In this document: one piece after another, positions 38,163-46,118 of the stretch
Layout: every line of letters starts with the position of its first letter
How positions within the stretch are numbered: the stretch's first letter is position 1
Origin: Mesorhizobium sp. M1E.F.Ca.ET.045.02.1.1
GTDB taxonomy: Bacteria; Pseudomonadota; Alphaproteobacteria; Rhizobiales; Rhizobiaceae
Assembly: GCF_003952485.1 (NCBI RefSeq)
Contig: NZ_CP034447.1
Coordinates: 3,920,501-3,984,500 of the forward strand
DNA: 64,000 nucleotides
Reading direction: 5' to 3'
Made by a program: the position numbers and the translations under genes
The notes under the pieces: generated by a model
The model's input: the letters and a program-made list of their open reading frames with translations, nothing else
Database searches by the model: none
Told to the model about the DNA's origin: nothing

Positions 38163-38298
38163 CACTCGGCGAATATTCAGGAAAATTCGATTTCGGTTTT
38201 TGTTGCGGGCCAGGCACTTTCCTTCCCGCAAGCGGGGCCCTTGAAAGTGCGGCCCGCTGTCTGCGGCAAATAGAATTTTCCAGAATTTGTGCCGAGTG
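38163..38298. repeat. 136-base imperfect fold-back (nested inverted repeat)
   Basis: The two halves pair in register over most of their length. CACTCGGC (38163-38170) pairs with GCCGAGTG (38291-38298); CAGGAAAATTC (38178-38188) with GAATTTTCCAG (38273-38283, one mismatch); GCGGGCC (38205-38211) with GGCCCGC (38251-38257); GCACTTTC (38214-38221) with GAAAGTGC (38243-38250); CCCGC with GCGGG at the tip (38225-38236). It ends 70 bases before the DUF736 gene. It could be a structured RNA leader or a miniature transposable element; no target duplication is clear. Confidence 0.75.
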
Positions 38299-38368
38299 AC
38301 CGCAGCAGGACGGCCCCCTCCTTTGGCGCCATCGGGAATGATCCCGATGCAACCGAAGGAGAAGTACC

Positions 38369-38692
38369 ATGGCCACCACGATCGCAAACCTCACCGCCAA
38401 GGCCGACGGCTCGATGGAAGGCGTGTTTGCCACGCTGCGGGTCAACGCCCCGATCACCTTGATCCCGAACGCCAACAAGACCCGCGAGGATGCTCCCGAC
38501 TACCGCATCGTCAACAAGCGCACCGGCTTCGAGATCGGAGCCGGCTGGCACCGCATCTCCCAGCGTTCGGGCGAGGAATACCTCTCGGTCAAGCTGGAAG
38601 CCCCCGAGATCGGCGTGATCTTCGGCAACCTCGCTCCCGCCCCCGGCGGGGACGAGAACAAAAAGGTGATCCTGTGGAACAACCCGCAGTGA
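38369..38692 (+). CDS. DUF736 family protein
   Basis: 107-residue protein with the full DUF736 pattern: MATTIANLTAKADGSMEGVF, KTREDAPDYRIVNKRTGFEI, GAGWHRISQRSGEEYLSVKL and EIGVIFGNLAP. The ribosome site AAGGAGAAG precedes the ATG. DUF736 genes are abundant on alphaproteobacterial plasmids and ICEs near replication or transfer genes and have no known function. The 136-base fold-back lies in its 5' region. Confidence 0.9.
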   Translation: MATTIANLTAKADGSMEGVFATLRVNAPITLIPNANKTREDAPDYRIVNKRTGFEIGAGWHRISQRSGEEYLSVKLEAPEIGVIFGNLAPAPGGDENKKVILWNNPQ

Positions 38693-38700
38693 ACCGCAGC

Positions 38701-38730
38701 GAGCCGGCTCCGCAAGGGGCCGGCTCTCTT
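38701..38730 (+). terminator. Hairpin between DUF736 and next gene
   Basis: GAGCCGGC (38701-38708) pairs with GCCGGCTC (38719-38726), followed by TCTTTT. The next ribosome site (GGAGG) comes about 20 bases later. Confidence 0.6.
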
Positions 38731-38757
38731 TTCGCTCCACCCGATCAGGAGGCTTCA

Positions 38758-39084
38758 ATGAGCCGCTACACCATCACCGTCACCAGCGACCACCGCTCCG
38801 ATCCCAACGCCGTCATCGGCTATGATCCGCCGCTTCGCACCTTGTTCCTGCAGGCGTTCCCCGAAGAGAGCGGCGACGATCTCGCTTTGTGGCTCGGCAC
38901 CAGCGACTGCGAGTACGAAACGCTCGACGCGCTGCACGCGGCAGCGCGATCACGCGGGTTCGACTTCATGCCGCTTCCCGACGATGTCGCACTGCTGCTT
39001 GTAGAACATCTCGCCAAGGGCGCTGACGGACAGCCGCATGACGGCCCGCTCGCAGCATTCTTGCGGCATCTGCGATCGAAGTAG
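38758..39084 (+). CDS. Hypothetical protein
   Basis: 108-residue acidic protein after an AGGAGG ribosome site: MSRYTITVTSDHRSDPNAVI, GYDPPLRTLFLQAFPEESGD, then CEYETLDALHAAARSRGFDF and VALLLVEHLAKGADG. Small alpha/beta domain by appearance. Follows DUF736 and ends at a strong terminator, which closes this plus-strand unit. Unknown function. Confidence 0.7.
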   Translation: MSRYTITVTSDHRSDPNAVIGYDPPLRTLFLQAFPEESGDDLALWLGTSDCEYETLDALHAAARSRGFDFMPLPDDVALLLVEHLAKGADGQPHDGPLAAFLRHLRSK

Positions 39085-39092
39085 CCACGAAA

Positions 39093-39135
39093 GAGGCCCG
39101 TGCCGGGCAAGCGTCCGGCACGGGCCTCTTTTTTT
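39093..39135 (+). terminator. Strong rho-independent terminator
   Basis: A perfect 14-base stem, GAGGCCCGTGCCGG (39093-39106) with CCGGCACGGGCCTC (39115-39128), an 8-base loop and seven Ts. Clear end of the transcription unit containing DUF736 and its neighbour. Confidence 0.92.
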
Positions 39136-39447
39136 GCCAACCCGGGCCGCCTCCGTCGAACGTCATCACAACGCTGACCTGTCACGGTGGTCACGTTGGC
39201 GCCTCACACGGGACGGTGCCGCGCGTGCTTCTCGGTTTCCGGTCGCATATCCGGGCACGGGGTGTCTGCTCAGGTCGTCCCATGGTGCCATGGCGCTCCG
39301 AAGGCCTCAAGGACGAGCGGTCCCCCAAAATGCTTGCGCATTTCGGCTCCCCCACTCGCCGCCTCCGGCGGTCGCTGCGCGATCCTTGACCCCTCCGGCC
39401 CGCCATCGCCGCCGGCGTCGTCCTTCACAAACATCAAGGAGATGACG
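39136..39447. other. Intergenic stretch, no gene
   Basis: About 310 GC-rich bases with a CCATGGTGCCATGG palindrome near 39278. No credible frame until the ribosome site of the following small gene. Confidence 0.45.
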
Positions 39448-39612
39448 ATGTCGATCGATCAACACATTGAGGAGCTTCGGGCCGAGCTGCGGAACGCCGT
39501 CGACGCCGACGAGCGGCGCTGGATCAAGGAGGAGCTGGCGATGGCGCTGGCCGAGCGCGAGGCGATCTGGGCCGAGCAGGAAAGCCTCTTCAGCAGCGAT
39601 CCGCCCTTCTAG
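39448..39612 (+). CDS. Very small helical protein
   Basis: 54-residue protein: MSIDQHIEELRAELRNAVDA, DERRWIKEELAMALAEREAI. The ribosome site AAGGAG is six bases before the chosen ATG (an in-frame ATG two codons earlier touches it). Strongly acidic, two amphipathic helices, likely a dimer. Similar tiny proteins accompany HU and DUF736 genes on rhizobial elements; function unknown. Converges with the HU gene. Confidence 0.65.
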   Translation: MSIDQHIEELRAELRNAVDADERRWIKEELAMALAEREAIWAEQESLFSSDPPF

Positions 39613-39643
39613 GGGTGTCGCGCATTGGACGCGCTTGTCGGCC

Positions 39644-39922
39644 TCAGCCGTTGAGCGCGTCCTTCACGGCCTTCGCCGGCACGAAGGCCAACTTCTTCGA
39701 GGCCGCGATCTTGATCGTTCCGCCGGTAGCCGGATTGCGGCCTTCACGGGCCGGCGTCGCCTTCACCTTGAATTTTCCGAAGCCGGGGATGTTCGTCTCG
39801 GCCCCGCTCGCCGCCGCGGACGCAATCTCCTTAAAGACGCCGTCAACAATGGCCTTGGCCTGCGCCATGGTCAGGTTCTGAGTTGCGGCAATCTTGTCGG
39901 CAATCTCGGTCGCTGTAGTCAT
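39644..39922 (-). CDS. HU-family DNA-binding protein
   Basis: 92-residue HU/IHF-type protein. It has the N-terminal helical half (TEIADKIAATQNLTMAQAKA), the beta hinge FGKFKVKATPAREGRNPATG with the arm's conserved GRNP, and KKLAFVPAKAVKDALNG at the end. The start at 39922 gives the normal 90-residue size; an upstream ATG at 39952 would add ten odd residues. Bends DNA; on an element it may help oriT or promoter architecture. Confidence 0.93.
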   Translation of the reverse strand: MTTATEIADKIAATQNLTMAQAKAIVDGVFKEIASAAASGAETNIPGFGKFKVKATPAREGRNPATGGTIKIAASKKLAFVPAKAVKDALNG

Positions 39923-40063
39923 GTCGGGCGGGTCCCCTTTCAGCTGGATCAATCCTTTTCCTATGGCGACGAATTCGCCGCGGCGGTAGAGGCCACGCTT
40001 AGGTTGCAGCCCGCATCCACTGAAAAGCGCGGGATTCCTGGTATTTCGTTACTTCGAGTGGGG

Positions 40064-40318
40064 TCAGGCAAGTCCGCTGTCGCGATATCCCTTGCGGCGC
40101 TTCGTGCGCTCGAGCCGGCTGAAGGCGTTGGTCGCGGCGTCGTCGCTGTCGAACGTCTCCATCATCGACTGGCCGTTTGTGCCGATCCTGCCCCAGTTAC
40201 GGATGACGGAAACGCCGCCGAACAAGGTTGGCTGGATCACGAGCGTATAGAAACGCCGCATGTTCCGTGACGGGTCGATGCGGTGAAGATGAACCGGGGT
40301 TGTTTCGTCGTGATCCAT
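40064..40318 (-). CDS. WGR domain protein
   Basis: 84-residue protein built almost entirely of a WGR domain: LHRIDPSRNMRRFYTLVIQP, then SVIRNWGRIGTNGQSMMETF, where WGR is the family signature. Small WGR proteins are common on rhizobial plasmids; in eukaryotic PARPs the domain binds DNA ends, which hints at DNA binding here. The ATG at 40318 was chosen by homology; in-frame ATGs at 40360 and further upstream are possible and none has a strong ribosome site. Confidence 0.8.
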   Translation of the reverse strand: MDHDETTPVHLHRIDPSRNMRRFYTLVIQPTLFGGVSVIRNWGRIGTNGQSMMETFDSDDAATNAFSRLERTKRRKGYRDSGLA

Positions 40319-40472
40319 GGCTGGAGTCTCGCTTCCTGCGGAAGCGGCGTCCAACGACATTGCTGAATCGATCCCGCTCGATCGATTCGTGGCGATGATG
40401 GATCGCAGCGTCGGCCGACGCATGGTTGGCTTGTCTTCGGTAAGAAAGCGTTGGGCGAGGCCCTTCGGGCAC

Positions 40473-40549
40473 GGCTCTACTCGCGCCCCATATGGCGCTC
40501 CCAGAGCCCGCAAGCGGTCTCCGCGCATCCGCGTGACGATCCTCTCGCG
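40473..40549. repeat. Dispersed non-coding repeat, copy 2
   Basis: Partner of the sequence at 36962-37035; see that entry for the shared blocks. It lies upstream of the WGR gene, reading the other way relative to that gene. Confidence 0.5.
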
Positions 40550-40661
40550 AAGGTCGGCCCGCCGGCGCGCATCCCCGACGACTCCAGCGCGAAGCGGGCG
40601 GGTGACCGGCAGGTCGCGGGCGGGCGGGCACTGCGCACGCCGGGATTTGCCTCCTTTTCCT

Positions 40662-41198
40662 TTATGACTGACCTGAGTGGTCGCGTTCGCCCACCAATCC
40701 TTCGATCATGCCGAGCAGGCTGGATGCCGTCGATGGGGGCATGTCCAAGATTCGCAACATCAGCTTCAATTTGTCGTCGGCTTCCTTCCGGGTTTCCCCG
40801 AACAGGTGAGGGGCTGCTGCGTGAATCATCTCCACCGGCGAACAGTCGAGAATCTCGCAAAGATGGATCAGCCGCGTCGCCTGGAGCTTGGAGAAGGCCC
40901 GCTCGTAGCGTGCGAAGATGGTCTCGTGCAGGCCGACCATTGTACCCATCTGCGCGCGGTTCAGCCGCTTGGCGTCGCGGTGCTCGCGGATGAACTGGCT
41001 GAATATTTGCTCCATTTCGCCAAAGCTTCGAATACCCTCAAAGCCGGGCTTCCTGTAGATCGGCTTTTCCGATTCTTCATCGGTCGTTTCGACGAGCCCC
41101 TGCTCCTCGATATATTTTTGCACATCCTTGATCGCCATGGCGGCGGCTTCTGCCCGTTCCCTGTTGCCCAAAAATGCGCGTCGGTCTGACCTGCGCAT
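40662..41198 (-). CDS. HTH (Xre-like) transcriptional regulator
   Basis: 178-residue protein. The central region FIREHRDAKRLNRAQMGTMV, then GLHETIFARYERAFSKLQAT and LIHLCEILDCSPVEMIHAAA, is a helix-turn-helix of the Xre/Cro type (about residues 68-125). Upstream is a helical IKDVQKYIEEQGLVET part; downstream is a helical tail. The ATG at 41198 has AAGGGC close by; the ATG at 41138 (MAIKDVQKY) is an alternative. On an element next to parA and a relaxase, it may control transfer or partition genes. Confidence 0.75.
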   Translation of the reverse strand: MRRSDRRAFLGNRERAEAAAMAIKDVQKYIEEQGLVETTDEESEKPIYRKPGFEGIRSFGEMEQIFSQFIREHRDAKRLNRAQMGTMVGLHETIFARYERAFSKLQATRLIHLCEILDCSPVEMIHAAAPHLFGETRKEADDKLKLMLRILDMPPSTASSLLGMIEGLVGERDHSGQS

Positions 41199-41287
41199 TC
41201 GCCCTTATCGGCTCAATTCATTCGAAAGCAGAGCCAATTTGACATTAGTAGCAGAAAAATTAGCCGCGGATCAAATCACCGTCTTCC

Positions 41288-41629
41288 TCAAGCGCCGATC
41301 TCATCGAGGTATCTGACGATCGCCGCTTCGATAATCGCCTGCATCGACGTTTCCGTGTTGAACGATGCCAGCTTCAACCGGCGTTTTGTCTGCCGGTCGA
41401 GACTTACATTGACGAAGAAGTTTTCTCCCTTCACCCGTTCGCGCTTCACCCGCCGCAGTGCCTTTCTTGCCTCCTGCCGCATGTCGACTTCGACCTCCGG
41501 CTTGCTGCTTGGCGGTTCCGGCGATCTGGTCGCTATGTCTTGTTGGCGCACGTTGACGGGGCCAGCGGCGATCTGCTTTCGAGGCGCTGTCGCGAACTCA
41601 GCAAGCGACAGGTTTTCCCGGCGGCTCAT
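41288..41629 (-). CDS. Ribbon-helix-helix-like partition accessory protein
   Basis: 113-residue basic protein whose start overlaps the ParA stop (ATGA at 41626-41629), so it is the second gene of the par pair. The C-terminal half reads GENFFVNVSLDRQTKRRLKL, then SFNTETSMQAIIEAAIVRYL, typical of a ribbon-helix-helix DNA-binding domain (strand then two helices). The N-terminal half is disordered. It likely takes the ParB/centromere-binding role for this ParA and may repress the operon. Confidence 0.8.
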   Translation of the reverse strand: MSRRENLSLAEFATAPRKQIAAGPVNVRQQDIATRSPEPPSSKPEVEVDMRQEARKALRRVKRERVKGENFFVNVSLDRQTKRRLKLASFNTETSMQAIIEAAIVRYLDEIGA

Positions 41630-42327
41630 TCCACTTCCCCATTTTCGCCGCCAAGCTTGAGAAGCGTATCGATCTCTTCGACGACGCTCCGCGTCTCGCG
41701 GCGCGCCTTGGCGACTGCCTCGGTCAAATCCTGCATCTGCAGCGTGCCGATGCCGTTCTGGATGTCCTTGTAGACGTTGCGCTCCATCACCTCGGTCCGA
41801 AACAGATAGGTGCCGACCTTGTCCTCGATGATCGGACGAATCTTGCGATAAAGCTCGGTATGACGAACGGTCAGCGAGACGCGCGTCCGCAGCACGCCAT
41901 GCCGGCAATCGCGACCGAGCGCGTCGTTGACGCGCAGGACGGACTCGAAACAATCGATCGCCCCGAGCACCTCCCGCTTCGATGCCTGGATCGGCGAGAT
42001 CACCAGGTCGGACCATCCGATCACCGGATCGATGATCGCGGTGTCCTCTCCCGGCGTGTCGATCAGAACGTAGTCAAAACTGTCGGCTGCACGATCCAGA
42101 AAGGCGCTAACTGCTTTGGCGGTCTTATGGCCAAGGACATCGATCCCCTCTGCCTGCGCTTCCTTTTCCCGGCAGTCGCTCCACCACTTGGTCAAATTGC
42201 TGCGGGCATCCATGTCGATCATCGCGACGGTCAGGCCCCGCAAGGCATATTCGCCGGCAATATTCATGAGCGCGGTGGTCTTGCCGGCGCCACCCTTGCC
42301 GTTGATGGCGGAGATCACGGTCGACAT
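41626..42327 (-). CDS. parA: ParA-family partition ATPase
   Basis: 233-residue Walker-type ATPase with the deviant P-loop KGGAGKTT at residues 11-18, the IDMDARSNLTKWW switch region and YVLIDTPGEDTAI as Walker B. Size fits the small ParA/VirC1-like group of plasmids and ICEs. It is coupled to an RHH-like partner and diverges from mobC and the relaxase. It could serve stable inheritance of the excised circle or, as with VirC1, bring relaxosome and coupling protein together. Confidence 0.9.
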   Translation of the reverse strand: MSTVISAINGKGGAGKTTALMNIAGEYALRGLTVAMIDMDARSNLTKWWSDCREKEAQAEGIDVLGHKTAKAVSAFLDRAADSFDYVLIDTPGEDTAIIDPVIGWSDLVISPIQASKREVLGAIDCFESVLRVNDALGRDCRHGVLRTRVSLTVRHTELYRKIRPIIEDKVGTYLFRTEVMERNVYKDIQNGIGTLQMQDLTEAVAKARRETRSVVEEIDTLLKLGGENGEVE

Positions 42328-42593
42328 CCTGCGTTCTCCTACAAATATGTGTTTCTACTCACACACGAACCCATGTCCGTGGAGATGTGGATTCGTATGA
42401 CTCCACGCTTGCACGAGTATAGAAATGTAGAGTCATAATGACCATAGAAAAATGGAATTTCGGCAGTTTAAGGATAAATTCAATGTCGGTTTGGGTTGGC
42501 AGGATACGGAAAAATGTGATACATTTTTCCTGACAATCGAGGGACGAGCCCTCGATCCGCGGCCTGCGGCCGCAAAGGCAGGAAAGATCGCCG
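42328..42593. promoter_or_regulatory. Divergent parA/mobC spacer, candidate oriT
   Basis: 266 AT-richer bases between parA and the mobC-relaxase genes, the usual site of oriT. It contains a perfect 23-base palindrome GGAAAAATGT-GAT-ACATTTTTCC (42508-42530), a TCGAGGG/CCCTCGA hairpin (42537-42555), a GCGGCC/GGCCGC hairpin (42559-42573), and TATGACTC (42396-42403) with GAGTCATA (42430-42437) plus GTCATAATGAC (42432-42442). The first is likely a relaxosome site, the last ones operators for parA. No nick site can be assigned. Confidence 0.55.
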
Positions 42594-42998
42594 ATGAAAG
42601 CGCCGGACGCATTGCGTTCACGACGGGCCGCTAGGCGGGAGAAGGTCGCCCACATCCGCTTTGCGGAGGATGAGATATCTGCCGTGGAAACCGCTGCAGA
42701 ACGAGCGGGGCTTTCCGTTTCGGCCTTTATCCGATCGCTCTCGCTCGAGGGCGCCGGTGTCAGGCCGTTCATGAACAGGGAAGATCGGGCGGTCCTCGAG
42801 ATGCTCATCCAGGACATGCGCGCCGTTGGCGGCAACCTCAATCAGATTGCCCGCGCCCTTAATGGAAGTCGGTCTGTGGCTGGCTCGGATCTCAAAGGAG
42901 CAATCGACGATGCCCGCGCGATCGCAACCACGGTCGCGGCCGAGCTCGCTGCGATGACGAAGCGTGCCGGCGCATCCCGGCGCGGTGAGGCGACGTGA
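42594..42998 (+). CDS. mobC: MobC-like relaxosome accessory protein
   Basis: 134-residue protein with a ribbon-helix-helix region AHIRFAEDEISAVETAAERA, GLSVSAFIRSLSLEG, and the MobC-type VGGNLNQIARALN segment (about residues 80-95). Such proteins bind oriT and help the relaxase melt and nick it. It starts right after the palindrome-rich spacer and its stop overlaps the relaxase start (TGATG), so the two are co-translated. Confidence 0.85.
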   Translation: MKAPDALRSRRAARREKVAHIRFAEDEISAVETAAERAGLSVSAFIRSLSLEGAGVRPFMNREDRAVLEMLIQDMRAVGGNLNQIARALNGSRSVAGSDLKGAIDDARAIATTVAAELAAMTKRAGASRRGEAT

Positions 42999-45814
42999 TG
43001 GAGTTCTTCCTGGGCGCCTTCGAGCGGGATTGGGAGCGCCGGCGCGCGGCGCTGCTGCACGAATTGCAGATGGGCGGGCACGAGGAGCTCGACTGGGACC
43101 GGCCGCGAAGGGGAGGGGTTGCCCATCTGCCGGCGGGTGTTGGTGGTTGGGGCGGCGCGCGGCGGCAGGGCCGCGCCGTTGCTTTCCGCGGAACCGGTGG
43201 TGGCCGGCCAATGCATGCTCGGTTTGCGGCGCTGGCGCGGGGAAGCCAGCCGGCGGTGGTCAAGCTTGCCTCCTATGGCGGCGGCATCCGGGCGGCAGCC
43301 ATGATGAGCTATGCATCGCGTTCGGGTGAACTGCCGGTGGAGAACGAAAAAGGCGAGCGCATCGTCGGCAAGCAAGCGCTCGCCGAATTGCGCGAGGATT
43401 GGGAGCGTCTATTCGACAACCGCACCGCCAGTCGCGATGTCGGCATGTTTCAAGCTTCTATTATCGCGGCATCGGTCGCGGGCATAGACGATCGGGAGGA
43501 ATTTGCTCGTGAGGCCTTGAGAGCAGGCTTTGGCGAGCGGCGCTTTGTCTATGCCGTCGAGGAGAAGAACGTCGGCGAGTTCGAGGTTCGGGGCGTCGTC
43601 GTGCTGCGCGACCCAAGCGGCGAGCGCCTGACCGCTGACGCCAAGGCAACGGCGATTGTCCAGGAGAGGGTAGACAATTCCGACGTCAGCCGCGAAGCGG
43701 AAGTCCGTTTACGGTTCCGCGGTTACGGCAATGGCGTGGAATTCGCCACGGCGCGGGTACGAGATCTGGTCGAGCGCATGCAACAGGGTGGCGTGCGTGA
43801 TGAGACGGCCCGCATCGTCAGAGACTTCGAAAAAGCCGGCGACCTGGTCCAGAAGGAATGGCGGCGGGAGCTGCACAGCCGCAAGGGCAGGGACGTCATG
43901 CATCTCATCGTCTCGGCACGCGCCGGCACAGGTGTAACGGCATTCCAGGCCGCGGTGCGCGATTTTCTTGGTGAGCAGTTTGGCGGTCACCGATACGTGT
44001 TCGCACTGCATGATCCGGCCGACGATCCGAAGGAAATGGGGCAGGGCGGACAGCGTCCGCATGTCCATGCCCATGCCATCGTCACCATGCGCTCTGAGAC
44101 GGGTGATCGGATCGTGACCAGCCCGCAAATATTCCGGCAATGGCGTGCGCTGATGGCCGAGAAGGCGAGAGAGTATGGCATCGACATGGAGATGACCGAC
44201 CGCCGCGAATTTGGCAATCCACCGGCATATGCGCGCAATCAGGTGCGGCCGGTGAGTTACGCCGGGCGGACCGAGCACGAAGGCACAAGCAGGGCCGCAC
44301 AGGTCCGCTATGATCGCAAACGTACCAACCAGCAGTCTGCGGCCCGATCGGCGCGCAGCGCCGACTACGCTGTCGAAGCGGTCCAAGCCTGGGACGAGGT
44401 CATGCGCGGAAGGCCCGAAAAAGCCGTCGCCGACTTTGCGACCAAGCAGATAGATCGCCTTCAGACGGCATTAGGAGAAAGTCAAATCGACATCGGGAAA
44501 TTTGAAAATTCGCATAATGCTACAAATTTGAAAGCCAATATGATAGAGTTAGAGAAATTGGTCGCAGTTGGAGGCCTGCCCATGCGTTCGATGACACGAA
44601 CGGAATTCGAAGCCTATGAAAAGCGCGTCGAAGCAGTGCTCGCAACCGTCGAGGCCGCGATCGAGCCGGTCGAGAAAAAGGATTTCGACGAGATCGCCGC
44701 GACGGCACGCGAGGTGGTGGAAATCCGTCGCGAGTATCTGGAGCTTTCGGAGCGACAGGCTCAGGCCGAGCGTCTCGAGGCTGCTCCACAGGGTCAGGGC
44801 GAACGGGACGCGCCGCAGCTTCCGCAGGATGCGGTCAAGTTCCAGATGGCGGAGCGGGCCGGTGCCGACGGCACAGCAGATGGAAAGGTGAAAGATAATC
44901 CGGATCAGAGACGCTTCGATAGCGAGGCACTCCTCTCGCGGGATGATCTCTTCGACAGTGCAATCGCTCGCCATGGCGAAATGGCTGTGCGTGAAGGAGA
45001 TGAGATCTTGGCCGGGTATGATGCTGCCGCCCAATCACTTGAGCGCGCCACGACCAGGTTCTCGAATGAGTATTCCCGCAGTGACCTATCCGATGACGAG
45101 CGTGCAACCATTCGCGCTGACTATCTTGCGGCGTCAAGTCGATATGACGCCGTGCTTCAACGCTACGCCCGGCAAGCACTCGACGGGAACACCTATCTCT
45201 ACGAACAATCGAAGGGAGAGGAAAACCTGCAGGAGGCGCTGAAGGAGGAGGCTCAGCACCGTGCTTCCCAGCGGGCGATCGACATGTACGATCCTACAAG
45301 GAATCTCCCTGCACGACAGCATGACGAGCAGATGGTGCGAGCCGGTGACGAGTTGTTCGCCCGCATCGACGCCGCAAGGATCGCCGTTCATCGCCTTTAC
45401 GAGCCGGAAAATCGCGACAGCCGATCACCCGCTTCGAGCCTTGCCGAAACAGAAACCGAGCGTGACGCCCGGATCGCAAAATTGAGCGAGGCGGAGATCC
45501 GATACGCCGATCTGTTGCGGGAGGCTGCCCGAGCCGCGATCGACGGCAACGGCTACATACGCGATATGGCAACGATCAGACACGATCTGAACAACGAAAT
45601 CCACATGGAGAGCCGGCGCCGCGCAGAAGCAGAACAGAGACGTGACGACAACGTACGGGTTACATCTGGACCATCTGAACCGGGAAGCCGTGCGGCGAAG
45701 TTGAATGAGGAGTATCGGGCGGATCCGCCACAGCAGCAGGTTCCGCGCTTGCGCGAGTTGGAGCGTGAAGTCGAGCAGCGGCACGACCGCGAGCGTAGCG
45801 AGCAGGAACGCTAG
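42998..45814 (+). CDS. Conjugative relaxase
   Basis: 938-residue DNA-nicking relaxase. The catalytic domain spans about residues 80-420: ASYGGGIRAAAMMSYASRSG with the candidate nucleophile tyrosine, SRKGRDVMHLIVSARAGTGV, FGGHRYVFALHDPADDP, and the metal-binding HVHAH at residues 355-359. The rest is long, charged and helical, possibly for coupling-protein docking; no helicase motifs are seen. The metal motif and tyrosine context point to the MOB-P/Q-like class, resembling relaxases of Mesorhizobium symbiosis islands. ATG at 42998 is used (a GTG lies one codon before). Works with MobC and VirD4. Confidence 0.88.
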   Translation: MEFFLGAFERDWERRRAALLHELQMGGHEELDWDRPRRGGVAHLPAGVGGWGGARRQGRAVAFRGTGGGRPMHARFAALARGSQPAVVKLASYGGGIRAAAMMSYASRSGELPVENEKGERIVGKQALAELREDWERLFDNRTASRDVGMFQASIIAASVAGIDDREEFAREALRAGFGERRFVYAVEEKNVGEFEVRGVVVLRDPSGERLTADAKATAIVQERVDNSDVSREAEVRLRFRGYGNGVEFATARVRDLVERMQQGGVRDETARIVRDFEKAGDLVQKEWRRELHSRKGRDVMHLIVSARAGTGVTAFQAAVRDFLGEQFGGHRYVFALHDPADDPKEMGQGGQRPHVHAHAIVTMRSETGDRIVTSPQIFRQWRALMAEKAREYGIDMEMTDRREFGNPPAYARNQVRPVSYAGRTEHEGTSRAAQVRYDRKRTNQQSAARSARSADYAVEAVQAWDEVMRGRPEKAVADFATKQIDRLQTALGESQIDIGKFENSHNATNLKANMIELEKLVAVGGLPMRSMTRTEFEAYEKRVEAVLATVEAAIEPVEKKDFDEIAATAREVVEIRREYLELSERQAQAERLEAAPQGQGERDAPQLPQDAVKFQMAERAGADGTADGKVKDNPDQRRFDSEALLSRDDLFDSAIARHGEMAVREGDEILAGYDAAAQSLERATTRFSNEYSRSDLSDDERATIRADYLAASSRYDAVLQRYARQALDGNTYLYEQSKGEENLQEALKEEAQHRASQRAIDMYDPTRNLPARQHDEQMVRAGDELFARIDAARIAVHRLYEPENRDSRSPASSLAETETERDARIAKLSEAEIRYADLLREAARAAIDGNGYIRDMATIRHDLNNEIHMESRRRAEAEQRRDDNVRVTSGPSEPGSRAAKLNEEYRADPPQQQVPRLRELEREVEQRHDRERSEQER

Positions 45815-45823
45815 GTCAGGACA

Positions 45824-46039
45824 ATGAGGCAGCATTGGCACATCAAACCGCTTCCGCCGCCCGACGACAGTGCTGATCGTCCGGATGGCTTTGTGGGATT
45901 GGCACTGTTGGCTCTGATTGTCATCGGCCCATTGATTTTGTTCGGGCATCAGCTGGGTGCTATGGAGACGTGGCTGGTCGAGGTCTATAAAGCGGTCGAA
46001 AGCTGGCTTTCACCCGTTCGGGATTGGTTTTTGGGCTAG
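45824..46039 (+). CDS. Small single-pass membrane protein
   Basis: 71-residue protein starting ten bases after the relaxase. The middle is a clear transmembrane helix (VGLALLALIVIGPLILFG, residues about 25-42), flanked by a proline/aspartate-rich N-terminus and an aromatic amphipathic tail (WLVEVYKAVESWLSPVRDWF). Position suggests a role in transfer or entry exclusion, but no family is recognised. Confidence 0.6.
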   Translation: MRQHWHIKPLPPPDDSADRPDGFVGLALLALIVIGPLILFGHQLGAMETWLVEVYKAVESWLSPVRDWFLG

Positions 46040-46072
46040 TGGCGTGCATCAGCACTCCGACCATTGTAATTT

Positions 46073-46109
46073 CCGGCAATATGCCCTAAATTTGTAGGCA
46101 CATTGCCGG
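46073..46109. promoter_or_regulatory. Operator of the Xre-RES toxin-antitoxin operon
   Basis: CCGGCAATATGCC (46073-46085) is repeated inverted at 46097-46109 with one mismatch and an 11-base AT-rich spacer, ending nine bases before the antitoxin ATG and overlapping its ribosome site. This is where the antitoxin complex would autorepress. Confidence 0.7.
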
Positions 46110-46118
46110 AGTTGAACT

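Noticed and set aside
38163..38298. The fold-back as a CRISPR repeat or tRNA-like structure
   Set aside because: There is only one unit, no spacers, and no tRNA cloverleaf or CCA end can be drawn.
37912..38478. 188-codon minus-strand frame across the fold-back region
   Set aside because: It crosses the inverted repeat and the start of DUF736 in antisense, without protein features.
40662..41198. HTH protein as antitoxin of a toxin pair
   Set aside because: No toxin-like gene is adjacent on the same strand; the next gene is a ribbon-helix-helix protein coupled to ParA.
42508..42530. The 23-base palindrome as a rho-independent terminator
   Set aside because: It lies in a divergent promoter/oriT spacer with no gene ending there and its arms are A/T-rich without a following T-run outside the stem.
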